Position numbers and translations under genes: made by a program | Part shown: piece by piece, positions 22,264-34,286 of the stretch | Layout of the letters: every line of letters starts with the position of its first letter | Position numbering within the stretch: the first letter of the stretch is position 1 | Source: Cunninghamia lanceolata | Lineage: Eukaryota > Streptophyta > Pinopsida > Cupressales > Cupressaceae | NCBI GenBank assembly: GCA_027924645.1 | Contig: BSBN01000233.1 | Coordinates: 9,504,501 to 9,568,500 of the forward strand | Length of the DNA: 64,000 bases | Direction: 5' to 3' | The notes under the pieces: model-generated | The model's database searches: none | What the model was told of the DNA's origin: nothing | Seen by the model: only the letters and a program-made list of their open reading frames with translations

Positions 22264-22271
22264 TATATATA
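22264..22271 (-). promoter_or_regulatory. TATA box for the antisense PMD gene
   Basis: TATATATA, read on the minus strand, 75 bases upstream of the PMD start codon and inside the element's 3' untranslated part. In Gy-out the same spot reads CCTATTGTAG and the TATA is lost. Confidence 0.55.
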
Positions 22272-22528
22272 GAAAGTGAACCATAGCTGACTGTGTGACA
22301 ACTGCGACTACTTCCCATATATGTTCCTCCAAACCATGTCCTATTTTCTCCATCCTAACCCATTTTTCTGTTCTTCTTCATGAGATTGTCTGTCTCACGT
22401 TTTCTACTGTCTTCCCATCCATTCTCCCGAGGGGGCATCCTATTGTTAAACTTGTACCAGGGGCAAACTGGGGCATGTATCATTGTCAAAAATACTTATT
22501 CTTTGAAACGTGATAAAACACATTGCAT

Positions 22529-22543
22529 CAAAGAGGGGCAAAA
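22529..22543 (+). other. polypurine tract of Gy-in
   Basis: AAAGAGGGGCAAAA directly before the 3' LTR, where plus-strand DNA synthesis starts. The identical tract precedes the Gy-out 3' LTR at 29618-29632. Confidence 0.85.
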
Positions 22544-23561
22544 TGTATACACCTAAAAATGACATGACTCTACTTAAATAAATATTGTAAATATTTATTT
22601 CATCTTCATATTCCTCTATCAATAAATAAATAAATTTATTTATTTATTTGATTCATTTCCTCCCACTTGATTAAATAAATTACATTTATTTAATTAATTT
22701 CATCTATATCAACCTTATTCTTCTAAATAATTAAATAATTTTAATTATTTAATTAAATCTCTTATTCTTCCAAATTTAAATAAAATGCAAATTTATTTAA
22801 ATTAAAATCTCCAAAAATAAAATATATTAAATATTTTATTTATTCTTCCAAAATTATCTACAAAATAATTAAATGAATCTATTTATTTAATTATGCTTTC
22901 TTATCTTCTAAAAATCTTCAATATCTTCTAAAAATAAATTCCTCTTGTCATACAAAAGCAAAAGCTGAGTTAAAGCAACTTTAAAGCAACTTTGCTCTTA
23001 AATAAGAAAAATATATTCTAATTTAAGAAAATAAAAACTCATCCTCATCAAGAAAGTAGTTAACTCAACAAAGCTTCTTTTTGAATGACACATGTCCTTC
23101 TATTCATGCACGTTCTCTCGAACATTCTTCTTTGTTGATCTTCTCATTTCTTCTCCACCATTGATCTTCTCTCACACAACTCTATAAATACAACCCTCCT
23201 CTTCTTCATTTGATATCCAACTTTCGAGTAAACTTATGCTACAGGAACTATAGCACGTCATTGGCACCCCCATCTCCATACTATCTTTCATCCATTAAAT
23301 TTTGTGTTGAAGATCATCTTCAACATAAATAAGTATCTAAGCCATCTCTCCTTGTCATCTTGAGGAATCGAAGAAAGGAAGCAAGCTTCCTGAGGGCCAT
23401 CTTCATCACCAAAGGATCAAGAAAGAGTAGGTGAACAATGGAAGTCGCAAGGTAAAAGGTTGTAAGTATCTCATTTCTTATTTTAAATCCTTTTTATCTT
23501 CATATTTCATTGATGTTTGGGTTTTTAATATTCATTTGATAATCCCATTTTTACCCTTACA
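22544..23561 (+). repeat. Gy-in 3' LTR
   Basis: 1018 bp, TGTATACACC to CCCTTACA, the same length as the 5' LTR and about 96 percent identical by hand count. It is followed by target duplication CCCTA (23562-23566). Confidence 0.94.
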
Positions 23562-24702
23562 CCCTATATCGCAAGGGTCTTGATGGTAATCTCCTTAGAT
23601 CTCTCGATAGTGAGGAATATCAAACCGCCCTAAACTAAGTAAACGATGGTATCTGCGGGACCCACTCTAGTAGCCCTACCCTAGCCAAGAAACTCATACA
23701 CATGGGATACTACTGGCTAACCATGGAACAAGATTCCTATCATTTTGTAAAGAAGTACAAGATGTGCCAAATCCATGGGAACCTAATACATGCACCAACA
23801 TAGGAGTTACAGCCATCAACCACTCTATGGCCTTTCTGTTAGTGGGGACTCGACTTAGTGGGCAAGATTCACCCTCCCTCATCCAGCAGCCATAAATTCA
23901 TAATCACTGCCACTGAGTACTTCACAAAGTGGATTTAAGCCTTGCCATTAGCTAATATCACAAGCAACCAGATTGCCTCTTTTATCTTGAACTATATCAT
24001 TTGTCTCTATAGTATCCCTTTGTCCATTATCACGGATAATGGATGACCTTTCAAAAATAAGGATGTTAGGGAACTATGCGACAAATTCCGTATCTAGCAC
24101 CACTTTTCTACCCCCTACTACCCCCAAGGCAATGGCCAGGCAGAGGTATCAAATAAAACCATTTTGAAAATCCTAAAAAAGATTGTCAATGATGCCAGCT
24201 GTGATTGGCATATCCAATTAAATCCTGCATTGTGGGCCCATCGCACAAGCATCTACACACCAATAGGTACAACACCATACTCCTTGGTCTATGGATCTGA
24301 AGCCATTTTGCCCATTTAAGTCAAGATCCCATCCTTGTGATGTTCTTTAAAAGGTCTCATATCTGATGAAGAGTACAGAGTGTCCCGACTCCAATAATTA
24401 GAGCTGCTTGAAGAGAGAAGCCAACATGCCTTTAACCACCTAAAAGCTTATCAACAATGGATGTCTAAAAGTTACAACCATAGGGTAAAGCCTTGAGTAT
24501 TCCAAGTTGGTGATCTAGTCCTCAGAGAAAATCCCAAAAATCAACAAGATCGAGAGAAGAAAGGCAAGTTTAAACCCAACTGGCTAGGTCCCTATGTCAT
24601 CATTGTAGCCTATGGGTCAGGAGCATATCAATTGGCTACATCTAAAGGTGAACTGTTTGATGACCCTATCAACAACATGCATCTTTGCACGTTCTATACC
24701 TA
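23562..24702 (+). pseudogene. Gy-out integrase (continuation of the fragment at 1628-2979)
   Basis: The pol frame broken at 2979 resumes here after the target duplication. It contains the HHCC region (GICGTHSSSPTLAKKLIHMG, then KKYKMCQIHG with one zinc cysteine changed to tyrosine), the core (EYFTKWI, a conserved ITDNG at about 24030, [20 protein letters not shown] with the catalytic glutamate) and the C-terminus (WLGPYVIIVAYGSGAYQLAT), ending at TAA 24701. It has more stops than Gy-in but keeps the stretch around the second aspartate that Gy-in has lost. Confidence 0.9.
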
Positions 24703-26689
24703 AACCCCAATGCAAGGGAGTCCTTTAAAATATTAAAAAAAATAAAAAATGATCAAAAACAAAGCAAAAAAATAAAAAAAATGGAAATATAACAAAAAAT
24801 CATCATTTGGTGAAAAACCTAGCAAACAGGCGCCTGGGATAGGTACCATGATGAAAACCTAAGAAAAAAGTGTCATGTGCACTTTTAGCTTTCATGCAAA
24901 TAAAAGTAAGTGGTGAAAACTTGGTAAACATGTGCTATCTGCGACAAACCACTTCCTCCATTTGTTATGACCTCATTTCTTTTGTGACCATCGTATCATT
25001 CATATTGAACCAATCCTTGAGCCATTGTTGAACTAGGTCACCTCTGAGTTATCACGTAGGAAAGGCCATTCTCAATGTGTCCCCAAGGTTCTGCTCCCCT
25101 TCCTTCCTGTCCATTCCGTTAAGTGTCGTTTGTCCTGTTGCCCATGCCATTTCTGCATCTTTGCCATCACCTAGGTCCTAGGTCCATCAGGTTCACCCCA
25201 AACTACATTGCCTCTGCGTTGTCACGTAGGCAAGGCCATTTATCAATGAGCCCCCAAGGCACTAGGTCAGTCCCTTAGGGCCCGTCTCTCCATATTTTTT
25301 TGACATGTCACCCATAATAAGTTGATCCTTTGTCTAAATTGGGGGCAACTCCTTGACCTAGTTGCAGATTTGGATTCTTGAGTGCCACATGTTCTAAGAG
25401 GAGACCAATAAGGATTGTGATACCTTTCACTAGACAAGCACACACAGCAAAGAAAGCTTCCCAAAACAAAAATCTTGGCACAAGACATCAACCTGTCCAA
25501 AGCAAACCCAACGTGTACTAAAACACTCAGTTTAATTCTATATCAATTATGGCAAGAAAACACATCTAATGCAAGAATGTTTTTGTGAACAGGTTAACTT
25601 ACAAGGTCTTAGATTTTTGTCATTATGTCTTCCTATACTACTCAAGGATGCCAAAAGCTAGAGATGCTATGATGGGGGTATAATCTTTTTCTTTGTCTGC
25701 TATTTGTGGACCAACCTTTAGTAATGTGATGACTTTTGTCTAACAACATGATTAGCAAAAGATCATCAAAGACTTCAAAGGTATTAACATGAAAAAGAGC
25801 AATCCTTGTATGTTGAAATGCAAGAGGTACTTAGATCATCTAGATTCAAGTTTTACTAGATGCTTGTATCAACTTGCTATATCAAAATCCATGTAAGGAA
25901 TACTCAGGTCATCTTGGTTTAATTATACCTAGATGCTTGTATTTTCTTACAAAAGGATAAAAGAAATAAAAATTGCCCAATGATGAAAGCAAAGTACTTG
26001 CACTCTAATGATGAGAAAGTATCCACATCCATCCCATATCCAGAAATCCATATCAACCATACAATAAGAAAATCCTGCAGAAGATCAAATGAAAGCCCGT
26101 ATTTCTTTCATTTCTTTTCTTCCACCTATCTGTATCATCTCTGTGTCAATTGAGTACATTTGGACATATCAAAAACTTATCATAGATAACATATCTTATC
26201 ACATGAGATAGTCATTCACATGATTAAATAATTTGCATGCATAATAAGTGCATTAGGTCATCCACATACAATTGCATCCATATATCATATAAAAAATCAA
26301 AAACATAGACAAATACATATAGAGCTACATAATGATATCAATAACATTTCACATCTGCATTAGCATATGAAATCATCCTAATCCATCTAGTATGCATCAC
26401 ATATACAAAGCATCATAAGATAGATTACATCCATAACATATAAAGCATAGAACAAGTGCATGTAGAACATCAATAACTACATCATCATATAAACACAAAA
26501 ACATGTCCAAATGTACAATATATCAAAATATCTTTCCACCTCTCAAAGTCACATCATGTAATGTATACAAAGTACAAAAAGACAATGATACATGTCTCGG
26601 GGCAAAATAATACATAGCAGGCTATCTCAACCATCAAAAATGTGTACATCAGGCCAAAAATTGGTACAAGTGTCAAAATCTAGCTAACC
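24703..26689 (+). other. Gy-out 3' non-coding region
   Basis: Matches 17692-19689 in order: A-rich stretch, spaced GGTGAAAACC words (24809, 24850, 24912), the two GTTGCCTCTG/CACGTAGG direct repeats (near 25030-25080 and 25205-25260) and the CATATC-rich part (26150-26640). No sense coding is visible. Confidence 0.7.
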
Positions 26690-29270
26690 TTGATGATGTG
26701 GAGCACTACTCGCTGCATTGCCCTCTCCTCTATTACCCCCTGACTGTTGGGGGCCTCTCACTGATCCTATAGATTGGGTCCCACCTGCTCTCTGAGATGC
26801 CACAGACTGACTCCTATAACTAGGCGCACGTTGGTCCGCTGGCACTACCCCATGATATAACCCTCTGTAGTACTAAGTCTGAGCCTGCACCCTAGTAAGC
26901 TCACCCTGTACCTATACCAGCTATGTATGTACTTGTGCTAGCTGTGTCTGTGCCTGCTACACCTGAGCAACCAAAAAGTTTGAATTTCTATCTGTACCTA
27001 GGGTTGCCACTGCTACATGTCTCTCCACTCTGATCGCCTACACCCTGGCCAAGGCTGAGTCTCTCTCTAGAGATCTCTAATATCCGCCTGCATCTGCATC
27101 TCTCTGAGACTCCGTTGCTCCTTAGGTGGGCTCTCAACTGCCTAACCTGACCCTGTAGTACCATAATGGCCTACTGCTATAAGTCAGGCTACGGAGCCTA
27201 TACTCCCTATCCCTGCACCTGCTGTTGTCCCACCTATTATGGTGGTGACATCTGTCTCTGCTATGCCACCTATCGTACTAGCACCTGCACCTACCTCGCA
27301 GCCTATGGCTACACACCATGCTGCTGAACCGAAGGTCCCTCCCCAGACCTCCTCCTCTGTCTTGGTCTACCATCTCCTCCTCCATCTCCTCCTCCTCCAT
27401 CTCCACCCATCATCTCCCTGCCCTCCTCCCCCCCCTCTGTCTCCTCCTCCTGCCAACTCCACCCTCGTCATCTGACTCCTCCTCGTCTATACGAGGAGCC
27501 AACTCTCCAGGTCCTAAATATCTAGGAAATGGATGAGCAATGAACCACTCCTCATAGTCTGGTGTCATGCCTGCATCTACTATCTCCCTCCTCATGGGCC
27601 AAGCTACATAGGGGATCTGACAAAAGTCTACCAATTCCTCCCTATACGATGCCATAGGACCCCACCTCAGTCTCTCTGCATGGGTCCTCGTGAATCGCGC
27701 CTACCCTTGTAGTCTACCCTGCACTCTGCCAAACTACCTCTGTACTCGGCTAACAATCTGACGCTTTAATATGTGCCACGTGCTGCCAATAAGCCACTAA
27801 GTCTGGAAATAATATGGCAACTTGTCGTCCTCATCCTCCCATACCTCACAGTTTAGGTATGGGCGCAGATAACCAAATCCATGTTATCTAGTGCATGTCT
27901 CCAATACTCGAGCTTTCCCAGCTTGTGCTAGGAAATAACACTTGCATATCCGTAGCTATATGGCTCTCCTCTATGCCTATGAAAAAGACATATTGGTCAC
28001 ATGATTGCTATGTGCTCCCACAACCAGAACTGCAAAAGAGACACACCTGTTAACAAACTGGCCCCTCTGTGATACACAACCTAGTGCATATACAAGTGTG
28101 CTAGCATGCACACACCCCATGCATATCAAGTCCCATCGGTAATCATACTCTCCAGCACCCTCCCCTAGCCAATCGGGAACCTCTGTGCCCTCCTATCAGG
28201 GCATACTACGCCACCGATCAATCCCGCCACTATCCCCAAGAAGTAGTCATAGTAGTCATGAATGTCCTACCACAAAATCACCTGCTCAACCAACTCTGGG
28301 TCATAAAAAATGCATATGCACTCAGCTAATCTAGCATCATGCTGTGGATCGTACTCCACCAACTCTCCCTAAATAGGGAGGTGTAGAATCATGTATATGT
28401 CCTCTAGAGTAATAGTCATCTCCCCAGTCGATAGATGGAATGTCCCATCCTCATTGTGGAACTGCTCCACTACTACAGTCAACAAACCACGGTTCACGTG
28501 AACCTCAGGCATGAAACAAATATAATGCAGACCCATAGCACCAAGGGCCTCGCAATCAATCTCTGTCAACATATACCGCTGCAACAGCAGCAAAGGGAAC
28601 TGCTCTCATGACATTAGGGTATCACGGATATCCTCCTACAACCAAGCAAAACATAGCGTCAAAGAAACCCATATCTAAGAAAACCTACTCAAAGTAATCA
28701 AACTATCCTATCATTGACTTAACATATCAAATTAATGAAAATAGCATACCATCTCTTGACTAGATTCTTGGCAATCTTGAAGATCACTTATCAATTGACG
28801 TATCGATCAAGGTGCCAATTGGGTTAATTTCGTTAAGTCAACTAATTAGTCTAGTGCAAATGCACCGATCTAGGTGGCAAATGCACTAATTCACATCAAA
28901 TGCACCGCTTCACCATTAATGTGCCAATCCCTGATGTATATGCGCCGTACTAGCACATGCGCCACTTTTTGTGTCACATGCGCAGTTCCACAGTAGATTC
29001 ACCAATTCTTGGCCTATATGCGCACATTTATCATATGCACCGTGCAAACACTCAAATGCACAATTTGATGGCATATGCGCCAAACTATAGTTCGACGCAT
29101 CTATCCTAGTTATTTTTCCTAAGCATTTATTGGCCTAATAAATGACTTTAGAGAGTTTTGTTGAACTACATATGGGTGGTCCTGCCTCAGGTGGCTGATC
29201 AAATCACCAAACTTGCTCAAACTGGTGCTCCTCATGTAGAATATCCATATCTCTGTCAATTGCCCTAGCT
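26690..29270 (-). pseudogene. antisense PMD gene, Gy-out copy
   Basis: Second copy of the antisense gene. The PMD core is clear in 28593-28369 (YMLTEIDCEALGAMGLHYIC, FHLSTGEMTITLEDIYMILH), followed by stop-riddled middle parts (PELVEQVIL, LIGGVVCPDRRAQRF). The tail at 27655-27410 holds WFIAHPFPRYLGPGELAPRI, an acidic run and an arginine-rich end. The start codon (near 29270) and splice donor are lost. The tail frame keeps GQVRQLRAH where Gy-in has a stop, which shows both copies decay from one functional gene. Confidence 0.78.
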
Positions 29271-29632
29271 CCTCTACTCTCCTAAGCTCTCAAAGACCAA
29301 TCAACTAAGGACAAGTGTGCAAATGAATAGGATTTGTGGACCCAGCTCCTATTGTAGAAAGTGAACCATAACTGACTGTGTGACAATTGTGACTACTTCC
29401 ATATTTGTTCCTCCAAACCATGTCCTATTTTTCTCCATCCTAACCTGCTTTCGGCCTTCTTCTTCTTGAGATTGTGCGTCTCATGCTTTCTGCCTTCTTC
29501 TCGTCCAATCTCCTGAGGGGGCATCCTGTTGTTAAACTTGTACTAGGGGCAAACTGGGGCATGTATCATTGTCAAACATTCTTATTCTTTGAAACAACGT
29601 GATAAAACACATTGCATCAAAGAGGGGCAAAA

Positions 29633-30646
29633 TGTATACACCTAAAAGTCACATGACTCTACCTAAATAAATATTTTAAATATTTATTTCATCTTAATAT
29701 TCCTCTATCAATAAATAAATAAATCAATTTATTTATTTGATTCCTTTTCTCCCATTAATTGAATAAATTACATTTATTTAATTAATTCCATCAATATCAA
29801 CTTTATTCTTCTAAACAATTAAATAATTTTAATTATTTAATTAAAACATTCATTCTTCCAAATTTAAATAAAATACAAATTTATTTAAATTAAATCTTAG
29901 TCTCCAAAAATAAAATATAATAAAATATTTTATTTATTCTTCCAAATCATGTGCAAGTAATTAAATAAATTTATTTATTTAATTTTGCTTTCAAATCTTT
30001 AAAATCTTCTAAAAATAAATTCTTCATGTCATACAAAAGCAAAAGCTGAGTTAACTGATTTAAAGCTATCAACAAAACTCTTAAATTAGAAAAATATATT
30101 CTAATTTAAGAAATAAAAACTCATCCTCATCAAGAAAGCAGTTAACTCAACAAAGTATCTTTTTGAATGACACATGTCCTTCTATTCGCACACGTTCTCT
30201 CGAGCATCCTCTACCATTGATCTTCTTATTTCTTCTACATCATTGATCTGCTCTCACACAATCCTATAAATACCCTTCTATCGTTCCATTTTAGATATCA
30301 AGCATTCAAGTAAACTTATGCTACAGAATCCATTACGCACTATTCACATCCCCAATATCACATCGTTCATTATCCATTTTATGTTGTGTTGAAGCTCACC
30401 TTTAACACTACAAGTATCCAAGCCATTTCTCTTTTTCCATCTTGAGGAATTAAAGCAAGGAAACAAGCTTCCTGAGGGCTACATTCATCACTGAAGATCA
30501 AATGAGAATAGGTGAACAATGGAAATTGCAAGGTAACAAAGGTTGTAAGTATCACTCTTATTCTAAAAGATTTTGTTATTTGCACATTCCATTGATGTTT
30601 TTAGGTTTTTTTATTTCATTTTTATTATCCCATTTTACCCATTACA
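29633..30646 (+). repeat. Gy-out 3' LTR
   Basis: 1014 bp, TGTATACACC to CCCATTACA, with the same serial inverted repeats and a TATAAATA (30265-30272). It differs from the Gy-in LTRs by many substitutions and short indels, as expected for a separate, older insertion. The 5' partner is not in the window. Confidence 0.92.
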
Positions 30647-31155
30647 CAACTAAACAAACACTAAATGAACAAAATTTTGTGATACAAAAGTGGCATAAGC
30701 AAGCCACACTATAATCCTACATGCCCAAGGTGTAATAACAAAATGTAGTGTTACACTTGACATGGACACCAATGCACAATGCAAGGTGAAACAAGTGAAA
30801 GACTTAAAACTATTACGGGACAAAACACCATTGTTAACATTGATAATGAGATATGGAAGAGTGAGGATTTCCAAGACCACTAACAAACCCTTACAACCTT
30901 TCTACTAGGCCACCCCTTTGATATCTTGGGATACAAAAAGCACAATGTCAAAACTACCAAAATTTCTAACTTTAAGGAAGAACTTGCATAGGCTCAGACT
31001 TTCCCTTTGGCCTTGTGACTCAACCTTGCAACTCAACCTTTGGCCCTAGATTTGTAACTCGCATAAACATTTCCACCTCAAAATTTGATATCAGGCTACA
31101 CTTTATAACCTAAAGCACCTACTCAATGTTTGGCCTTTAGGTTCCAACTTACATC
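30647..31155. other. unassigned intergenic DNA
   Basis: About 500 bases between the Gy-out LTR and the D LTR. Moderately AT-rich, no long frame, no recognisable element end. Repeated phrases CAACCTTGCAACTCAACCTTTGG and CTTTGGCC suggest minor local duplication only. Confidence 0.6.
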
Positions 31156-31643
31156 TGTTGAATAAATCCAAAGACTGAGAGGAGGGGTGAATTAGTCTAT
31201 ACAAAAATTTAACTACTTCATTTCTAGATTAAATAAAAATACTTAGAGAATTGAAAGTAAAGCATGCGCCACATCAATTAACACAATAACACCTAGATTT
31301 TTACATGGAAAACCCAAAATGGGAAAAACCATAGTGAGTGTTAGTTCACAATACATAATGCTTACTGTTATAAAGATTTACAACTTTGTTTAAGGGATAC
31401 AACCCAAGGAAGCTACTACTCCTTTCTAACTTGCAAACTAGGGCTACAACCTTAAAGCAAGATACAAAAAGACCTGTTGAAGAGACTCACTATCTGATAG
31501 CACAATACATGAGAATTACAATAAAAACATAGATGTGAACTGCTTGCGAGGAAGCATCTGACTTATGCTACTATGTAGTCCCTCTTTTCTGTAGCATCAC
31601 TCCATTATACCGACTTAGCACATTTCATGCATTTTTTCATCTC
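31156..31643 (-). repeat. element D 3' LTR, piece 3 (end)
   Basis: Read on the minus strand this ends with AATTCACCCCTCCTCTCAG and TTTATTCAACA, the typical end of the copia LTRs in this window. It joins piece 2 (39616-40398) when Chr1 is removed and piece 1 (47504-47596) when C is removed, giving an LTR of about 1.36 kb. Confidence 0.72.
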
Positions 31644-31644
31644 T

Positions 31645-32920
31645 TGACGTAGAGCGCGGCCGAAATTGGTGGAACCAGTCTAAAGTGTGGCTATGACAGT
31701 ATGTGAGTCATTGTAACCTACACTTAATATTTTATTATGTCAAATGCTATCAGCTCTCATGGTGAACTATCGGCTCGCTGAACCTTTGAACCTTGGTGAG
31801 CCATTGAACCACTGAACTAGCACCCATCATTGAACCCACTGGGCTCGTTGAACCATTGAACCATTGAATCAGTTCAATGGGTGGTTCAACGATCATTACT
31901 AGTCTTTACCACCCTTCGTCGTTCTACTGGGCCTCCAACCAACACGCGGTTGAACCGTTGAACCAGTTCAAATGTTCAATCTAAAGGTTTTCTCTACCAA
32001 ACTTATCATGCCAATCACTTAGTTTCAAACGCCATTGAGTTAGTGAACTCTCAAGCTTTCAAAATTAGTTCAAACAAAAGACTACGGCCCAATTTAAGTC
32101 ATCGGTGGAGCCAATACTCTCCGTCTGATGGTGAACTTCATACCGACACTACACACTGCTTCTGTTAAATTAGCGAACCGTTGAACCATTAATGGTTCAA
32201 TCATAGAAACTTAACACTTCAAATTTCACCGATGGAGCCTGCTGAAACCCTCGTGATTTCACAAAACTACTTCTCCCACAAACAAACAAACTTTTTCACT
32301 TCATCAGCCTAGCACATGTGGATGCTAAGGTTTATTCCAGGATGCTGTTGATCGATCCTATAACTGCAAAACTCACACAAACAGAAAATGCAAAAACAAA
32401 ATCTACTCTAATATGTACAGCCTTTCCACCGATTATAGAGTAATCAACCAATGGAATGGAAAAACCCCATATTGACTGTAAATCAGAAATCGAATACACA
32501 GGTGTAATTCAAATGCAAAATAAGATCTTCTTTATTTCTTTGAGGATGAATACAAATGTCTATTTCATAGTACAACTCAAATTCACAATCACTACTCTGT
32601 CTAACTTCTTTTTTTTGATCTATCTCTCTCTATATATATTTTAATCAATCAGAACTTAGGTTATTTAACAACCCATAGAGAGTAGTACTGACTGGATTCC
32701 CAGTGGCTGGGAGACAATTCCAGGTGGCTGGGAGACACAACTAACTAACAAACTCATAACTAACTAATAGCCTGTCATTACAAATCAACAAGGGTCCTAA
32801 CAACAGAAACAAACTAAAAATAGCAAGCGTTGGTCAAATAGACCTTATTACATAGGAAATGCATAACAACCTATTAAGACTTTAGGCTTCTAATTAACTT
32901 GATGAAGGGGTACCCCTCCA
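31645..32920 (-). repeat. Chr1 3' LTR
   Basis: Read on the minus strand it starts TGGAGGGGTACCCC and ends at TGACG (31645). It aligns along its length with 38327-39614, including GAACCATTGAACC-type repeats (GTTGAACC/GGTTCAA words near 31780-31990), a run of T and CTCTCTATATATATT. About 1276 bp. Confidence 0.9.
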
Positions 32921-32929
32921 CCATACTCC

Positions 32930-33281
32930 CCGAGAGAAGAGATCTCAAGCCCACTTGAGATCAGAGTGTGTAAGTCTGCTCCATGTTTCTTGATCTGTTC
33001 GTCAGTCATTCAAACTGCTTTGGAATTAGGTTGCCCTTGCCAAGCAACCAAATATTCTATATATTCTTTATTCCCGGTCTTCTTTACCATTTGGGAATCT
33101 AAAATCTTCTGCAAGTTTGGTGGATCATGTGTAGGAATTTCATCATCTGCTATATCCTGGAATGTTTCCTATTCCATATCTGCATTATGTTTGTATGGAG
33201 TTAAATCACATATATTAAAAATAGATGACAATCCAAGATCAGAAGGAAGTTGGATCTCATAAGCATTCTATCCACATTTCT
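32930..33281 (-). pseudogene. Chr1 integrase C-terminus with chromodomain
   Basis: The minus strand reads GPCQILKKCG (GPY/F-like module), then HDPPNLQKILDSQMVKKTG and KEYIEYLVAWQGQPNSKAV, a stop in the place of a tryptophan, and MTDEQIKKHGADL. This is a chromodomain with the usual aromatic and W-x-G-x-P pattern. Chromodomains steer chromovirus integrase to marked chromatin. The polyprotein ends just before the 3' LTR. Confidence 0.85.
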
Positions 33282-34286
33282 TCAAAATTTGACATGGTCC
33301 AATCTTCCTCTGCATTGGCTTAGTATATTTTCCTTTGGGAGTCTTTCCTTTTTCAGATAAACCCATACCAAATATCCAACATCAAATTTTACATCTCTTT
33401 TCTTCTTATCAACATATTCTTTATATTTTAAAGCGGTTTGCTGGAGTTGGTTCTTTACTTGATCATGCACCTCTTTTATTGCTGCTGCAAAAGCTTCTCC
33501 ATCTGCACTAATTGAGTCTTTTATAGGTAGATTTCTTAATTCCAAAATACCTCTTAGATGCATACCATACACCACTTGAAAAGATGATTTCCCTGTACTC
33601 CTATTGATGGTATCATTATAAGAAAATTTTGTCTATGGTAGGATGCTATCCCACTTCTCTCCATGTTGTTTTGTCAAACATCTGAGTAGATTTCATAATG
33701 AACGGTTAACCACCTCAGTCTGTCCATCTGTCTGAGGATGATATGCTGATGAGAAAGATAAATTTGTGCCAAGCTTCTTCCAAAGAGTCCTCCAGAAATG
33801 ACCAATGAATTTCACATCTCTATCTAACACTATACTCAATGGAAATCCATGTATCTGCACTATTTCCTTGAAAAATAAATCTGCAACAGAAGCATCAAAA
33901 GTAGTTTTGCATGGCAAGAAATGTGCCATTTTACTGAATCTATCTACTACAACAAAGACACTGTCATAACCCTTCCTTGTCCTAGGTAAACCCAACACAA
34001 AATCCATACTTATGCCTTCCCATGGCCTACAAGGAATGGGCAGTGGCTGATATAAACCTACATTAGTTGATCTGCCTTTTGCTTTCTGACATATCACACA
34101 TGTCTCCACAAATTTTCTTACATCTAATTACAATTTAGGCCAATAGTAATGTCTGTTTACCAATTCCAAAGTCTTATATAAACCAAAATGTCCTACCATA
34201 GCTCCGCAATGCTTTTCCCTAATGATATTCAGCCTCATAGAACACCTTGGAATACACAATTGTACACCTTTGAACAACAATCCATC
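33282..34286 (-). pseudogene. Chr1 integrase
   Basis: The zinc-binding part reads HCGAMVGHFGLYKTLELVNR and [11 protein letters not shown]. The catalytic core has all three acidic residues visible: D in [11 protein letters not shown] in IVLDRDVKF, and E in [16 protein letters not shown] (stop just after). Downstream VVYGMHLRGILELRNLPI and YKEYVDKKKRDVKFDVGYLV follow. A few single stops interrupt; frames are 34109-33693 and 33575-33282. Confidence 0.92.

Larger units (their letters stand above)
2985..23561 (+). mobile_element. Gy-in: complete Tat-type Ty3/gypsy LTR retrotransposon, nested in a relative
   Basis: A full element with two 1018-bp LTRs (2985-4002 and 22544-23561, TG...CA ends), PBS, PPT and a CCCTA target duplication. 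I counted about 39 differences between its LTRs by eye (about 3.8 percent), mostly transitions, so the insertion is old. Internal order is leader, GAG, protease, G-patch, RT, RNase H, second RNase H, integrase and a 3' region with an antisense PMD gene. It is interrupted by NA1 at 8037-12636. The coding region is full of stops and frameshifts and is not functional now. It inserted into the pol gene of a member of the same family (Gy-out). Confidence 0.93.
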
